Assembly: GCA_004335835.1 (NCBI GenBank)
Contig: RWJK01001766.1
Location: 1 to 30,844, forward strand
Direction: 5' to 3'
Length of the DNA: 30,844 bases
DNA from: Scenedesmus sp. ARA3
Lineage: Eukaryota; Chlorophyta; Chlorophyceae; Sphaeropleales; Scenedesmaceae
Of this stretch, positions 19,823 to 30,786 are shown in pieces (position 1 is the stretch's first letter; each line of letters starts with the position of its first letter). The translations under genes and the position numbers were made by a program. The notes beneath the pieces were generated by a model. The model was not told the DNA's origin and did no database searches. It saw only the letters and a list, made by a program, of their open reading frames with translations.

Positions 19823-21280
19823 CAGGTGCCTGGTGCAGGAGGAATCATGGCAGCAGCATTGCAGGCATCTGAGCAGCAGCAGTGAGAGCTAGTGTAGACA
19901 CAACCTGGCGCAAGCAGTTGCTCGTGCACGTACAACTGGCCAACTGCATGTAGATGCCTGCACCTTGAAACTCACCGGAAATTGAACAACAGGTGCAATG
20001 CATAATGCTTTTTCATGCTTGCTTGAGCTAGGCATGGCACTGAAGGCAACTGGCTGCTTTGCACACTGCCAGCACGCCTGCCACTGCTGCAGCTGCAGAC
20101 GGTCCTCACCCTGTGCACAGGATAGGCAGCCAGCCCATGAGCCACCTCCAAGAGTCTGATTTGGTTAAGAGGATACCGTTTTGATGGCTTAGCGATGAGT
20201 TGCGAAAGTGAGCATCAACAGGAGGTGCTTGGCGGGTAGGCCGAAGCTGCAGTTAATTACTGAGCGAGTGCTGAATTGGGAGTGTTGCAAAGTGTTGAGA
20301 GTATACTATTCAACCGTTTATGCAAGATTGATGCCTAAGGGCTCGCGGAATCTGGATACTCTTGCTCCGCAACCAACGTCACGAAGAGGGAACACCAGCA
20401 CCTTTGCTGAAGCAATTGCCTTTCATACCAAGATGCATGTTAACTGTTGAATCTATCGGTGCCGCGGACACAGGTTACATGCAATGGGCAAGCCGTAACA
20501 ACAACAGTGCTGAGTAGGACTCGTCACAACACTGCAGGAACTGACCCAGTACCCCAGCTGAACTGCACGCTCGCTGCATGTATTCACGAAGGGCCATGCT
20601 TTGATTGCATTGATGAGCCATGCCGTGTTACGGTCAGCTTCAAACACACCAGCAGCAAGTGCAATATCCCAGCTGGTGGCTGGACTGAGTGATTACCGGG
20701 GATCTCTCCTGCAGGACGCAATGCGCCTCCAGCGCCCACACCAGTGCGTAGCCACATCACAAGACACTGCCCAGCTGCAAATGAACCGAGCAAAATACAA
20801 AGAAGAGCTGGCACAAGACCCTGGGTGCCAGTAGTGCAAGAAAGCACACCTTTCCTCTCTGGTGTAAACGCACCTCAGTGTACAAGTACTGCCATTGCGG
20901 AAAGCACCACTGCAGGCGCCATGCGCGCAGCAGTGCTAAGCACAGCTGCGTGGTCACTGGCCAATCGTGCAGCAGAACAACCACCCACACAGCTGGCGCA
21001 TGTGGGTGCTGCAAGCTCAAGCAGGAAATGGGAGCATGATCATGTGCAACCAGCAACATACAGAACTCTACACGCCTGAGCACACGGCTGCTGCCAGCTG
21101 ATACACCATGCTGCTGCTGTGGCTATTGCTTGCTGCTATGCGTCATCATGCCAGAGATGCAGCACATATGATCAGAGCATCTGCATCAGCAAAGCACCAT
21201 CGTCACCCATCACCACATAGCAGACAGCCACAGAAAACACCGAGCTCACTTGCACTGCTTACGCTAGTTCCAAAACATGC
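19823..21280. other. Noncoding interval between two minus-strand genes
   Basis: It should hold the 5' region of the ADP-ribosyltransferase gene and the 3' UTR of the upstream coiled-coil gene. TTACA at about 20473, the complement of the TGTAA signal, is about 800 bases after the coiled-coil gene's stop. Several open frames of 60-110 codons exist but none shows a domain or phase-linked neighbours. Confidence 0.5.
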
Positions 21281-23956
21281 TCAAGCCTGATTCCGCGGCT
21301 GCGGCAGCTGCTGCACACCCTGCCGCACTGCTGGCACCGGCCGCCGCAGCCCTGGCATCGCCAGCGGCGGTTTAGAGGCCCCCGGCCGGCCCTTAAACCG
21401 CCACAGCACATACTCGCGCGGCGGGTACCGCCAATCCAAGCCCTGCTGCATCTCCTGCTGCATGTGCTTCAGCCGCTGCATTGCTTCTTTACAAGCTGGC
21501 CCTGCACGCGCCAGCTCAGCTGCTACAGCTGCTGCTGCCTCGCGCTGCGCGGCTGCTGCAGCTGCTGCTGAGGGTGCAAACAGTGCGCGGCGCGCTGCGG
21601 CCTCCTGCACCTCCTGCATGCGATGCACTAGCGGAGCCTGCTGCTGCCGGAGCACGTCTACTACAGCCTGCATCTCCTGCAAGAGATCTGCAAATGTGCT
21701 GCTGTAGCTGAGGTAGTCTGTATCGCTGTAGGCGCGTGCTTTGGCTTGCAGGGCTGCCAGCTGGCTGCGTGTTGTTCCTAAGGAGGCCTTGAGCAGCAGC
21801 AGCTCCTCCTGGGCCTGCTGCAGGGACTCTGGTGCGACGCAGCCGGGCGAGTGCTTGGCAGACACCTGCGCGCAGCAGCAGCAGCAGCAGCAGCAGAAAG
21901 CCAACACACGTGTCACAACAAGCAGAATTTATGTGTGATGGCATGCACAGCGCTGCATTGCTGCCATCAGTGCTTCGTCATGCGAATGACACCACACATC
22001 AAGCCAGCAGCACAATCGTGCTGTGCCGGGCCCGTAGCCGCCGCGCCTGCCACTCCAGCTCATTAGCCCCACACAACACCCCAGCACTAGCCTAGACATG
22101 CTGCTGCTGCTGCTTCTGCTGCTCACCGTGCTCTGCCAGCCCCGCAGCCGCCGCGCCTGCCACTCCAGCTCCACCAGCTCCACACTACACCCCAGCACTA
22201 GCCCCCGCTGCCCCATGCAGAGCCAGATGCGCCCCATGCTGCTGCTAAAAGCGTCTGCCAGCCCGCAGCTGCTGCGCCTGCCGCCCCCAACAATTGACAC
22301 TGCTGCACACAACACATCCAGCATGCTGCACCAAGTGGCTGCTCACCGTGCTCTGCCAGCCCCGCAGCCGCCGTGCTTGCCACTCCAACTCCACCAGCCC
22401 AGCCCTTACGCCCTTTTCCAGGCTTGCCCGCTGTGCTAGCACTCCCTGCATGGTGCCTGCCCGCATGTCGCGGTACACGTAGCAGGCAGGCGGCGGCAGG
22501 CAGAAGCACAGCTGCACCAGCACCTGCGGCAGTAGCAGCAGCAGCAGGAGTCAGCAGAAGTGTTGGGGATAAGGTACAACCATGTGAGACTGGGAAGCAG
22601 CCCCAGGTCACATGTAGATGTATTTCTGGTGTGCGCATCTACTCCTCCTATGGAAGGCCAGGAATACAGCCGCGCACACCAACATCAAGAACTGCGGCTG
22701 CTGCGCACCAAAGCTGCCTTGAACAACCACCTTGCACCAAGCGCTGCTGTAGCGCGCAGCCAACTCCACCTCCCTGCTGCCTGCAGGGCAGCCGCTGCTG
22801 CCAGCTGCCATCAACGCCACACGCTCACACACATTGAAGTACGCCTGCCCCGTGATACGTAACATGTGCACACAATATGGTTCAACTTTCATGCCTGCTC
22901 AATACATCACACACAAAATCGGCCGGCGCTCACCTGTTTATGCCATGGCCGCAGCTCCTCATTCATCAAGCCCCAGAACTGCCTCGGCACGCACTGCTCC
23001 GCACGCGGCAGCACTGCAGGCAAGCCGCCGTTGCTGCTTGCGCTGTCTGCTGCTGCTGCAGCGGCTGCTGCAGCCTTGGCGGCTGCACGGGTCGCTGCTG
23101 CTGCTACGGAGGGTGCAGTGGCTGTGGGGACCACTGAGTAGGCTGGAGCAGCAGCAACGAGCCTGGTCAGGCTGCTGCTGCTGCTGCTGCTAATGGCACT
23201 GCTGTAGGCACTGCTGCTGCTGGTTGGTTGACTAGACAGGTCCTGTGCTACTGCTGGCTGCATGCGCAGCTGCGTTCTTTGCTGTTGTACATGTGCAGCC
23301 GCAGGTGCTGCCCCGCTGGCTTGCTGGGAGGAGCCTTGCGGAGGGTGTCTCCCTTGCCGCAGTGATTGCTGCTGCTGCTGCCGCTGCCGCTGCTGCTGCT
23401 GCTGCTGCTGTTGTTGCTGCGTTTGCAACTGCTGTTGTTGCTGCTGGTGTTGCTGCTGTCGCTGTGGCAGCTGCTGCTGCCGCTGATGTACATGCTGTGC
23501 AGGCTGCCGAGGTCGTTGCCGCTGCACACCCCGCTGCTGCCCTTGCTGTTGCTGGTGTTGCTGCAACTGCTGCTCTTCTTGCTGCTGCTTCTGCCACTGC
23601 TCCTGCAGTAGCAATTGCTGCTCTTTCCACAGCTGCTGCTGCTGCTGCTGCTGCTGCTGTGCATGCTGCTGCTGCTGAAGCTGTTCAGCTGCTACTTGGC
23701 CATCTGCTGGTGCAGCCCCCTGCAAGAGCAAGCTATCTCCACTTGACTGTGCCTCTTCCGTCCGTGGCTGCTTCTTGCTGAAGCGCTTTGCAGGACGCTG
23801 GATATAGCCCGGTGGCCTCTCTGCTGCTAGCACGTTTGGCCGAAGCGCCGCTGCGCGCCTGGTATGCCTTGCATGAATTCCAGGGGTATGCTGATGGCTT
23901 TTGGCAATTAGGGGTTGATGACCCGCTGCCAGCTGCCCCGACGTGAGGGCCATCAT
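21281..23956 (-). CDS. Unrecognised Q-rich coiled-coil protein
   Basis: Four exons join in phase 0: 23956-22934, 22844-22680, 22523-22347 and 21865-21281, giving about 649 residues from the first ATG. The frame stays open upstream to 24025 without an ATG, so an earlier exon is possible. Residues 1-80 are basic (RRAAALRPN, RPAKRFSKKQPR). About 85-210 is Gln-rich, followed by Ser- and Ala-rich low complexity. From about 315 the protein is folded-looking: CVPRQFWGLMNEELRPWHKQ/AYFNVCERVALMAA, VQLCFCLPPPACYVYRDM and VELEWQARRLRGWQST. A long helical stretch follows (LLLLKASLGTTRSQLAALQA, FADLLQEMQAVVDVLRQQQ), and then YVLWRFKGRPG. A basic disordered head with a helical C-terminal half recalls cytoskeletal or augmin-like proteins, but I do not recognise a family and the augmin idea is only a guess. 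Confidence 0.65.
21871..21898 (-). repeat. CTG tract upstream of a splice acceptor (minus strand)
   Basis: Read on the minus strand, a run of about eight CTG units precedes GCGCGCAG, the acceptor of the last exon of the coiled-coil gene at 21865. It is the same arrangement as at 17235-17270. Confidence 0.85.
22020..22190 (-). pseudogene. Two further copies of the VELEWQARRLRGWQST exon end
   Basis: On the minus strand the end of exon 22523-22347 is repeated at about 22127-22190 and 22025-22090. The nearer copy keeps the peptide and the GTGAGCAGC donor. The farther one reads SWSGRRGG in frame and has lost the donor (ACGATTG). The two distal copies share about 105 bases, including a CTAGTGCTGGGGTGT lead. 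I found no phase-0 acceptor for either, so they are probably not spliced in. Confidence 0.8.
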
Positions 23957-24945
23957 TTCTTCAGTCAGCTCCCATGCTGCGCTATGCTTTCCTATGCACC
24001 CAAACGAACGCCAAGCAACTAACAAAGAACAAGTTCAACAGTTGACGAATTGTGGAACAGACGCGACTGCATGCTGCAGGAGACCCCTCAGCAGTGTCAC
24101 TGTCTGGACAGGTGTAGGAGGGAAAGGATGGAGGTGGTGAAAGTCAATGCATGGCACATTGAGGATGTTGCAAAGCTTAAATGACCCGTCAGCTGCATCA
24201 CAGCTCGCAATGAAGCTGCTGCAGATGCTGGCCGCGCGGCCGTGGCAGCCTAGGTCTCAGGGTGTGCACCCTGATAACAACCGTTTGTCTGCCACACCAC
24301 AGGTATGCACACACTTGGTGCCTTGCTTGCAGGATTCAGCTCTACAGGGACATGTGCATATGTGCTTAGTTTCTGTGGCTGCTCTGATCAGGCGTTAATA
24401 TCCCCAGTGCTGCCAGGCTGGAAGTCTTGGCACTGGTGGCATCATGCCACACTGCTTGCTGCAACAGCAAGTCTTCCGCCTTACAAGCTGCTGCCAGTGG
24501 CTAACTTGCCAAACGTTACAACAAAACTTTGCATAAACGCTGCAAACTTGCCTGCTGCACAGCGGTACACGGTTGGGCACGTGTGCTAAGCCCTGCTGGC
24601 CCAGTGGGTCCCATGTGCATGTCAGTGACATCCAAAAGCCGGAACGTTGACGAGTCTGCCTGTCACTGCAATCCCTTTTTAGTCAGTAAAACACAAAACC
24701 TGCGGCTTTACACGCACTTGGCAAGCCCCCATACGTGCCCATCAATTTCAAAGGCGTCGAACGCGCCTAACCAGTTGTTGCCGACGGCATCCTTGATTAG
24801 CACAATTTGGCTCCCACACTGGATGGTACTGGTGTTTATTAGCGATCCAATCTTCTTCACGGGCTGCCTTGGCTAATTGCTGGTGCTCCTACCTGGTACT
24901 GCTGCTGCTGGTGCTGCTGTCACCCCATGCTTGGCGCAACATCAT
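23957..24945. other. Divergent intergenic region, with possible plus-strand upstream exons
   Basis: The region separates the minus-strand coiled-coil gene from the plus-strand helical gene and probably carries promoters for both. It may hold first exons of the plus-strand gene. Bases 24147-24302 (ATG start, 52 codons, leucine-rich MLQSLNDPS...LAMKLLQMLAARP, donor GTATGC) and 24332-24398 (acceptor TTGCAG, GHVHMCLVSVAALI) look ARM/HEAT-like. I could not join the second of these to 24946 in phase. Confidence 0.4.
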
Positions 24946-26524
24946 ATGCTTGAGCAGCAGCTGTCATTGGAGTCATGCCTCGCATTCAAACAGAGAGCGC
25001 TGCTCTGCCAGGGGCGCACAGTTCCTGCCACTGCTGGTCAACGTAGCAACCCTAGCGGACCTGGGGCAGTGGACCGCAGCGCAACTGCCCTTGACGATTA
25101 CATAACAAGCAGCAACCACAGTAGATTGCAGCGACTAGTTGCTGGCACAAACCTCTTCGAACTGCTGTGCAGCAGCACGTCTAGCGGGCTGCAGCTGCTG
25201 TCTGCAGCGACGACCAGCACTGCAGCCACAGCAGCACCAGCAGCAGCGGCAAGCGACAGTGCACTGGCTGTTGTAACAGCCTTGTCATCGTCAGCACAGA
25301 AGCTGCTGGATCACGTTATACAGTTAGATGAGAGCGGCAGCACTGCCAACAGCAGCTGCACGGAAGGGATGCTTGCTAGCATTGATACCATTGGTGGGTT
25401 GGCAGCAGCAGCACTGCACTCCAAATAATGCTGCAGCCAATTAGCACTTCACATCTGCATGCACTTGTCGGTCCTCAGCAAGGGTGCACCAGCTTGCAGA
25501 CTGCAGATGCTTTTGCTGGGTTGTCAGTTGCTGTCATGTTCTGTCAATGTTTTACTCGTATACCTACCCACTTTAGCATCAGGTCAGACAAATCTTCTGG
25601 CCTATGCACTGCGCCCCTGTGCTGCTGCTGCCAGGACACTTGCCTTATAATGCATGTTGTTGCTGTCGCTGTGGTCAGGTGCGTTTTCATCTTCTGTCGT
25701 TCCACGTTATTGCATTGCACTCTCCTCTATACCAGCTTTAAATGCACAGTGTGCACTGATGCTATTTGCAAATTGCTTCTACTCCAGGTCTGCTGGGTGC
25801 ACTGGCTTCTGCCCTTCCAGCACTGACAGTACTTTGTCGGGCCGCAAACAGGCAGCAGCAGCAGCAGCAGCAGGAGCAGCCGTCGCCTGAGCCGCAGCAA
25901 CGCATGCAGCAGCAGCAGCAGCAGCAGCTGCAGCAGCATCAGAAGAGCGCCCCCAACTCCCTGGCCAAGTCCTTGCTAGGTCTGCTGCGTGCATGTGCAG
26001 ACGCCAGCGGGGACAGAGCAGACGGCAGCCCCCAATGGCGTGCATTGCTGCTGCCTGCAGCACAGCTGGCGCAGGCCATGTTTGATGCCTGGCTACCAAC
26101 CAGCAGCAGCAGCAGCAGTGCGGCAACAGCCGCAGCGGTTGCAGCATTCACCCGCGACGTGGAGCACACCGTTGTGTGCATGCACATACTGGTGTCAAAA
26201 GCCGACATTCTGGAAGGCACTGGAGCAGCAGCAGCAGCCTTTTCCCGCATGTGCTTAGCCAATCCTACTGGGGCCTCTAGCTTGATGCAGCTGCTGCATT
26301 TACAGCTGGCATGGTCACTGCAAGCAGAGCACAGCAGATTCAAAGGCAAGTCACCGGCCATCACATCCTCGGCAATCTCTTCCAGCAGAAGCAGAGGAAG
26401 CAGCAGCAGCAGCAGCAGCAGCAAGCAGAGGCAGGGGCTGGCTGTTGCGCCTTATCATGAGGAGCATTTGGCATTGCTGGGTGCTCCCACAACGCAAACA
26501 CAGCAGCACTGGAAACTGCTGTGA
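24946..26524 (+). CDS. Unrecognised helical, low-complexity protein (possible ARM/HEAT-like)
   Basis: Two exons join in phase (24946-25393 and 25788-26524), giving 394 residues from the ATG at 24946. The frame is open upstream, and candidate earlier exons exist at 24147-24302 and 24332-24398, so the start is uncertain. The junction reads ASIDTIG/LLGALASALPALTVLC. Leu/Ala-rich helices (LQRLVAGTNLFELLCSS, AVVTALSSSAQKLLDHVI, LAKSLLGLLRACADAS, ALLLPAAQLAQAMFDAW, SSLMQLLHLQLAWSLQ) alternate with poly-Gln near 25855-25935 and poly-Ser near 26103 and 26395. Helix-pair rhythm suggests an alpha-solenoid scaffold, but no family motif is visible and no function is proposed. Confidence 0.6.
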
Positions 26525-27027
26525 AAGGAATGATGACAAGTTGGCATGCCTATGGCATGCTCAATGCATTTTCAACGCATTTGAATGCATTTCCGGTAGT
26601 ATTTCTGTCGATGGCTATGATGCTGCCAGTGCATACACTTTGCCATGCATCTGCCCTGTTGCATCAGACCGCTCTGGGCGTCTGTGCATGAGGTGGCACA
26701 CCACCCAAGCAAGCAGCTCTCAAAGCAACCCTCCAACCAACCAACACAGTCTCAAGTAACAGCACACATCCACAAGCCACCTCAATGCCTATCAGATTCT
26801 TGTAGTTGACAATGCCAGCAATGTAAAAGCTCGGGTCATCCGCGCTCCCTGGAACATTTGCCTGCAGCCGCACCTGCCAAAGCCATCTGTTCCTCACACT
26901 CGCCCCACACCACAACAACAGCCAGTACAAGCAAGTGGCATGCCACCCAAGCGAGCTGTATCCCCATCATCCTGTCACAGTCTAATGACAGTGCACGTCC
27001 ACAAACTGCACCACTTTAAGTCACCTG
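26525..27027. other. Convergent 3' flanks with a duplicated last exon of the surface-protein gene
   Basis: Bases 26693-26934 are a diverged tandem copy of 26935-27147 and beyond, with a period of about 242. On the minus strand the copy at 26812-26906 encodes GASVRNRWLWQVRLQANVPG and SFYIAGIV, against GASVRNGWLRQVRLQANVPG and SIYIAGIV in the gene at 27053-27147. The stop codons after the two copies differ. TGTAA at 26822-26826, inside the copy, could serve the plus-strand gene ending at 26524. Confidence 0.75.
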
Positions 27028-28607
27028 TCAGACTTCGGTTGTAGACATGACGATGCCAGCAATGTAAATGCTCGGGTCGTCCGCACTCCCAGGCACATTC
27101 GCCTGCAGCCGCACCTGCCGCAGCCACCCATTCCTCACACTCGCCCCAAACCACACACCTTGCATCTGCTGCACGCCATCAGTCGTGCACGCCGGCACAG
27201 ACTCTGCTGCTGTCAGCAGCTCCGTATAGAAAGGGCAGCGCATTGCAGGCGGCTCCATCTCTTGCTGTGTAGCTAGCAGCTTGCGGCGGCCATACCCAGT
27301 AACCCCACTGACCTCATCATCAAGGTCAGCTGCTGCTGTAGCAGACTCTGCATCACCTGCTTCAAACCTTGCAGAATTTGCAGCGCTTGCTGCTGCAGAG
27401 AACTCGGTGGGTTTTGACTTGCCAAAACAGGGGTTGGCAGTGTCTCGGGTCTCCCAGCCGCCACCGGGAAGGTTTTGTTGAGGCAGCAGGCTGAGCCTCC
27501 TGCTGCCTAACTGCATTGCAGAAACGCTGCTGGATGGCTGAACAGCCGATCCTAGCAGCCTTCGTGGAGTGTTTGGTGCCATCTCTGGCTGCCGCTGCTG
27601 CTGTTGCCGCTGCCAGTAATGGCCTCTAAATGCGGCAACTGACGCCTTATCACCACCCAGCTCTGCAGCAGCTGATTGCATGTTAGCTGGGCGTGACTCC
27701 ACAGGGTCGTCATTCACAACATCAAACTCGACGCTGATTGTGCCGCTGGTGCCGCAGCCAAGCGTTGCCCAGAACCCTAGGGCTGTGGTGTTGAGGGGAG
27801 GGATGAGCCACGTGTAGACTGAGGAGGCGCCGCCTCCTGTGTTGCCTGGGGGCCCTTGCACGCAGTTCCCGACATCGTTTGTGATGCACTGCGCAGCACC
27901 GGCAAGAGCGTGGGTGGGTTGGAGGTATATGAAAAGGCAGTGGCATTGTTAGCAGCTGGACGGCCGGCAAGCAGCATACATGCCACATACAGCAGGAGGT
28001 GCCTGAGGTGGCTGGTGCCACAACTCGTGTACAGTGTGCGCTTGCGTCATGTGTGCGTCATGCATGCAATCTGCCTTCATGAGTGACTGGCTGTTCGCAG
28101 ATAAGGTTGCAGCATGCACTCCTGCATGACATCAACCAGCACAGCAATGCTGGCAAGGGATAAACGAACGCTGGGCCCCCAAAATAGGCTAGCAAGCAGC
28201 AGCATAGCAGCAGTTGCAGCTGCTGATTACTGCAGCTACTCACATTGTTTGACGAGCAGTCTGTCGTGTCGTCTCCATCGACACACTGCCCGGCATCAGT
28301 CAAGGTACATGTCAGGCAGCTGAAGCCATCATCTACACAGAAGCCGCCGGCGGCTGCAGGAGTGCAATGCTCCAGATCACAAACCCCGGATCCAACTTGC
28401 TGCAGCACACAAGTGCCGGATTCATCAATGGTGCAGCCTTCGCAATTATAGTCTGCAGGTCTGACTGGAATTGTGCGTGCTTGAGGTATTGCAGTTGCTG
28501 TACTGTTGTCTAGGCTGCTGGAGGTGTTAGCAGGCTTACTGCTGTTTTGATGTGTTGCAGCAGCTGTGAGAGCTGCATTTGGATCGTTTGTGTGTGATCC
28601 AGCTGCG

Positions 28608-28654
<47 letters not shown>

Positions 28655-30069
28655 AGGTGCGCGGAAAGCGGCAGAGGATCCTGGCCGGATGGACAGCAGT
28701 GGCGTGTTTGGGGGTACGTCTGCCAATGGGAAGGACAGGCTCTGATGGCACAGCGGGACAGAAGTTGGCAGCAGTTGGGGCGGCATGTAATCAGCAGCAG
28801 ATAGTGCGGGAAAGGAACACAGCATGCAGAGATCGGCAACTGCTTGGAGGTTGAGGCGCAAAACAGCTGTGTTGGCCTACAGCAGCAGGCGTTTTCCTCT
28901 GCAACTACAAAATCCTGCCGCAATTTGATCGTATCATATTATGTGCACCGCCCCTCACCGTCACAGCCACCCAAGCAGGGCTGTCGTCGTCCTCGTCAAA
29001 TTGCACTGTTATAACAGATCCGTCGGGTGTTATAACATCCAGCATCTCCCCAGGCAGTGGGGCCATGTCTGTTACACCCTCTGGCAGTGCTGTCTGCATC
29101 ATCTGGTAGCCTCTGCTGCTGATTGAGTCAGCACCCCGGGCTGCCACATCAGCTGCTGTCTCACTGCCACGTAGAATGTATGGCTTGGATGCTGTCAGCT
29201 CTGCGTTGCAGCAGCGGCAGCAGGTAGGGCGCAGAGGCAGGTGCATCAAGAGTGTGTGCAGGTTTTCAACACGCACAGTAGCACACAGCCACCCTGTACA
29301 AGCACGCAAGCCGCTGCGCATAGATTGGTTGCCAATGCATCTGCGCTGGGTTAATACGCTGCTTGCATGCACAGGACGGCAGCAATCACACTGCCAAGAC
29401 CACTTGAGGCGCTGCAAACACTAACCCCTCCAGCTTAAGACCCTGCTACCAGCCACTCACTAGGTCTTGGCTGCACTGGCTGCTTCAGCCTGCCAATGAC
29501 AGTGGCCTTGCCGTCTGTCACATTACCCAGCAATGTGTTGCCGCCTTGTGCCGCACATTCTGCACTGCTTGGGCAGAGGTAGCGGTAGCTGGGCCTACTG
29601 CCTTGTTGCACCATGGTTAGCTTATCTCCAAGCCCAGGTGTCTTCAACTTCACTGTCGAGAGCTTTATTATGTCACCAGCGTTGTTATCAGTTGCTGCTA
29701 GGGCCCTCTGAAGCTCAGTGAGGGTGTAGGTTATGGCGATTCCGGCCCTGACGGCGGTCAAAGTTGCATCTTTGACTTTTGGCGGGCTGTTTCCTGCAAG
29801 CATTTCAGAGGAGGGCAGCAGTGCTGTAAGCAATGACAATGAGGGTGTATGTGATGGCTGTGCCGGCCCTGACGGCGGTCAGAGTTGCGTCTTTGACTTT
29901 GGGCGGGCTGTTTCCTGCAAGCACCCAGTTTGAAAGGCAGGCTGCAGTGTTGCAGAGTTGTGCCTTCCACTTTGGGCAGGCTGTTGCCTGGCAGCATCCA
30001 AGGCAGGCAGCAGTGTTGTGAGGAATGGTAGCACCCACCAGACAGCAAGATTAGGAAGATGAGCCATGT

Positions 30070-30100
<31 letters not shown>

Positions 30101-30754
30101 GCAGGCAGGCGGGCAGGCAAGCAGGCGGGCGGGCAGGCAAGCAGGCGGGCGGGCAGGCAAGCACGCAGACAGCACAGCATGCCTTTGGCAGGCAACTGTG
30201 TGAGTCAAGCAGCATCACTGCCCCGCCTCTGCAATTGCAGCTTCTGCACACAGCAGCTTGCATGTAGCAACTGCCTCATGTCATAAAGCGGCGCCCACGC
30301 TGTGTGCTTGCACACAATCACCCATGATTGTGATGGTGATAGCCGCCACTGCTGAACCAGCCCATCAGCATCTGTCAGCGTGAACTTCACACTGCAGTCA
30401 TGCAGTCACGCATTGAACTTCACGGCCAGCTACACTCACCGATGATGGTGATGGCCACAGCCGCCACTGCTGACTCAGCCCCGTCAGAGTCGGTCAGCGT
30501 GAACTTCACTTGTATGGTGATGTTGGTACTTTCGAGCCGCTCCGCCGGGTAAAACAGTAGCGATGACCTCCCCTGCAGCTTGGCAAACCCGTAGATGGGT
30601 GGCACACTTAACAACCGAGCCTGGAAAGAGCTAATGCCATCTTCTTTTGCTCCTTTTGTGAGATCCACCAGGGCAAATCCCGATTTGGCGTACGGGTCTG
30701 CCACAGCAGACAGCTTGCTGGATGGCACGGGGATTTGGTTGCAGCAGCGAGTAG
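27028..30754 (-). CDS. Secreted or surface protein with cadherin/Ig-like repeats and Cys-rich segment (5' partial)
   Basis: Five exons join in phase (30754-30440, 29793-29461, 29200-28959, 28741-28244, 27888-27028), giving about 748 residues; the N-terminus lies beyond the right edge. Exon 1 starts with two bases of a codon. IQVKFTLTDSDG...VAAVAITIIG followed by NSPPKVKDATLTAVRAG resembles the end and start of successive cadherin-like/Big-type beta-sandwich repeats. Next come a linker with a poly-Ala run and a Cys-rich part (NCEGCTIDESGTC, VCDLEHC, FSCLTCTLTDAGQC, TTDCSSNN/CITNDVGNCVQG) resembling EGF-like knots. The C-terminal part has TWLIPPLNTTALGFWATLGC, RRLL and RRKLL basic-leucine motifs and ends after YIAGIV. 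Many NxS/T sites and paired Cys support an extracellular or wall-matrix location. I see no membrane anchor in the visible part. Exact identity unknown. Confidence 0.65.
28611..28655 (-). repeat. GCA repeat coding poly-Ala
   Basis: An uninterrupted triplet run inside exon 28741-28244 is read as GCA on the minus strand and encodes about 16 alanines. Its length is likely to vary between strains. Confidence 0.85.
29832..29987 (-). pseudogene. Two extra copies of an exon start (GNSPPKVKDATL) with acceptors
   Basis: Upstream of the true exon start (29793 on the minus strand), the acceptor plus exon start recurs at 29914-29832 and 29987-29950. The nearer copy encodes NSPPKVKDATLTAVRAG and TAITYTL and keeps CTTGCAG/GA in the same phase as the true acceptor. 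The farther copy is degraded (NSLPKVEGTTL) but still preceded by CCAG. Neither copy has an evident donor with matching phase. Confidence 0.85.
30069..30167. repeat. GCAG/GCGG minisatellite
   Basis: Tandem GGCA units pass into alternating GGCAAGCAGGCGGGCGGGCA higher-order units, about 100 bases in all, inside an intron of the minus-strand surface gene. Its proline/cysteine-rich open frames are artefacts of the repeat. Confidence 0.9.
30322..30392 (-). pseudogene. Diverged copy of an exon end (VKFTLTDADG) with remnant donor
   Basis: On the minus strand this repeats the 3' end of exon 30754-30440: VKFTLTDADG against VKFTLTDSDG, then a shifted frame, and ATCATG/GGTGATT where the exon has ATCG/GTGAGT. 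It lies in the intron directly after the true exon and looks non-functional because of the frameshift. Confidence 0.8.
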
Positions 30755-30786
30755 CTGCCGGGAGAGGGTGGCACAGCGGGTGGAGC

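Noticed and set aside
20744..21079. 111-codon plus-strand frame between the minus-strand genes
   Set aside because: It has no recognisable motif, no supported splice partners, and a composition like the surrounding noncoding DNA. It cannot be excluded but is not supported.
23245..23781. Plus-strand poly-Ala/Val/Leu open frame resembling a membrane protein
   Set aside because: It is the complement of the Gln-rich region of the minus-strand coiled-coil gene. Triplet repeats keep all frames open, and only the minus-strand frame joins in phase to further exons.
30059..30286. Possible CRISPR-like or telomere-like repeat array
   Set aside because: The units are short GCAG/GCGG minisatellite repeats with no spacers of constant length and no telomere motif; it is an intronic minisatellite.
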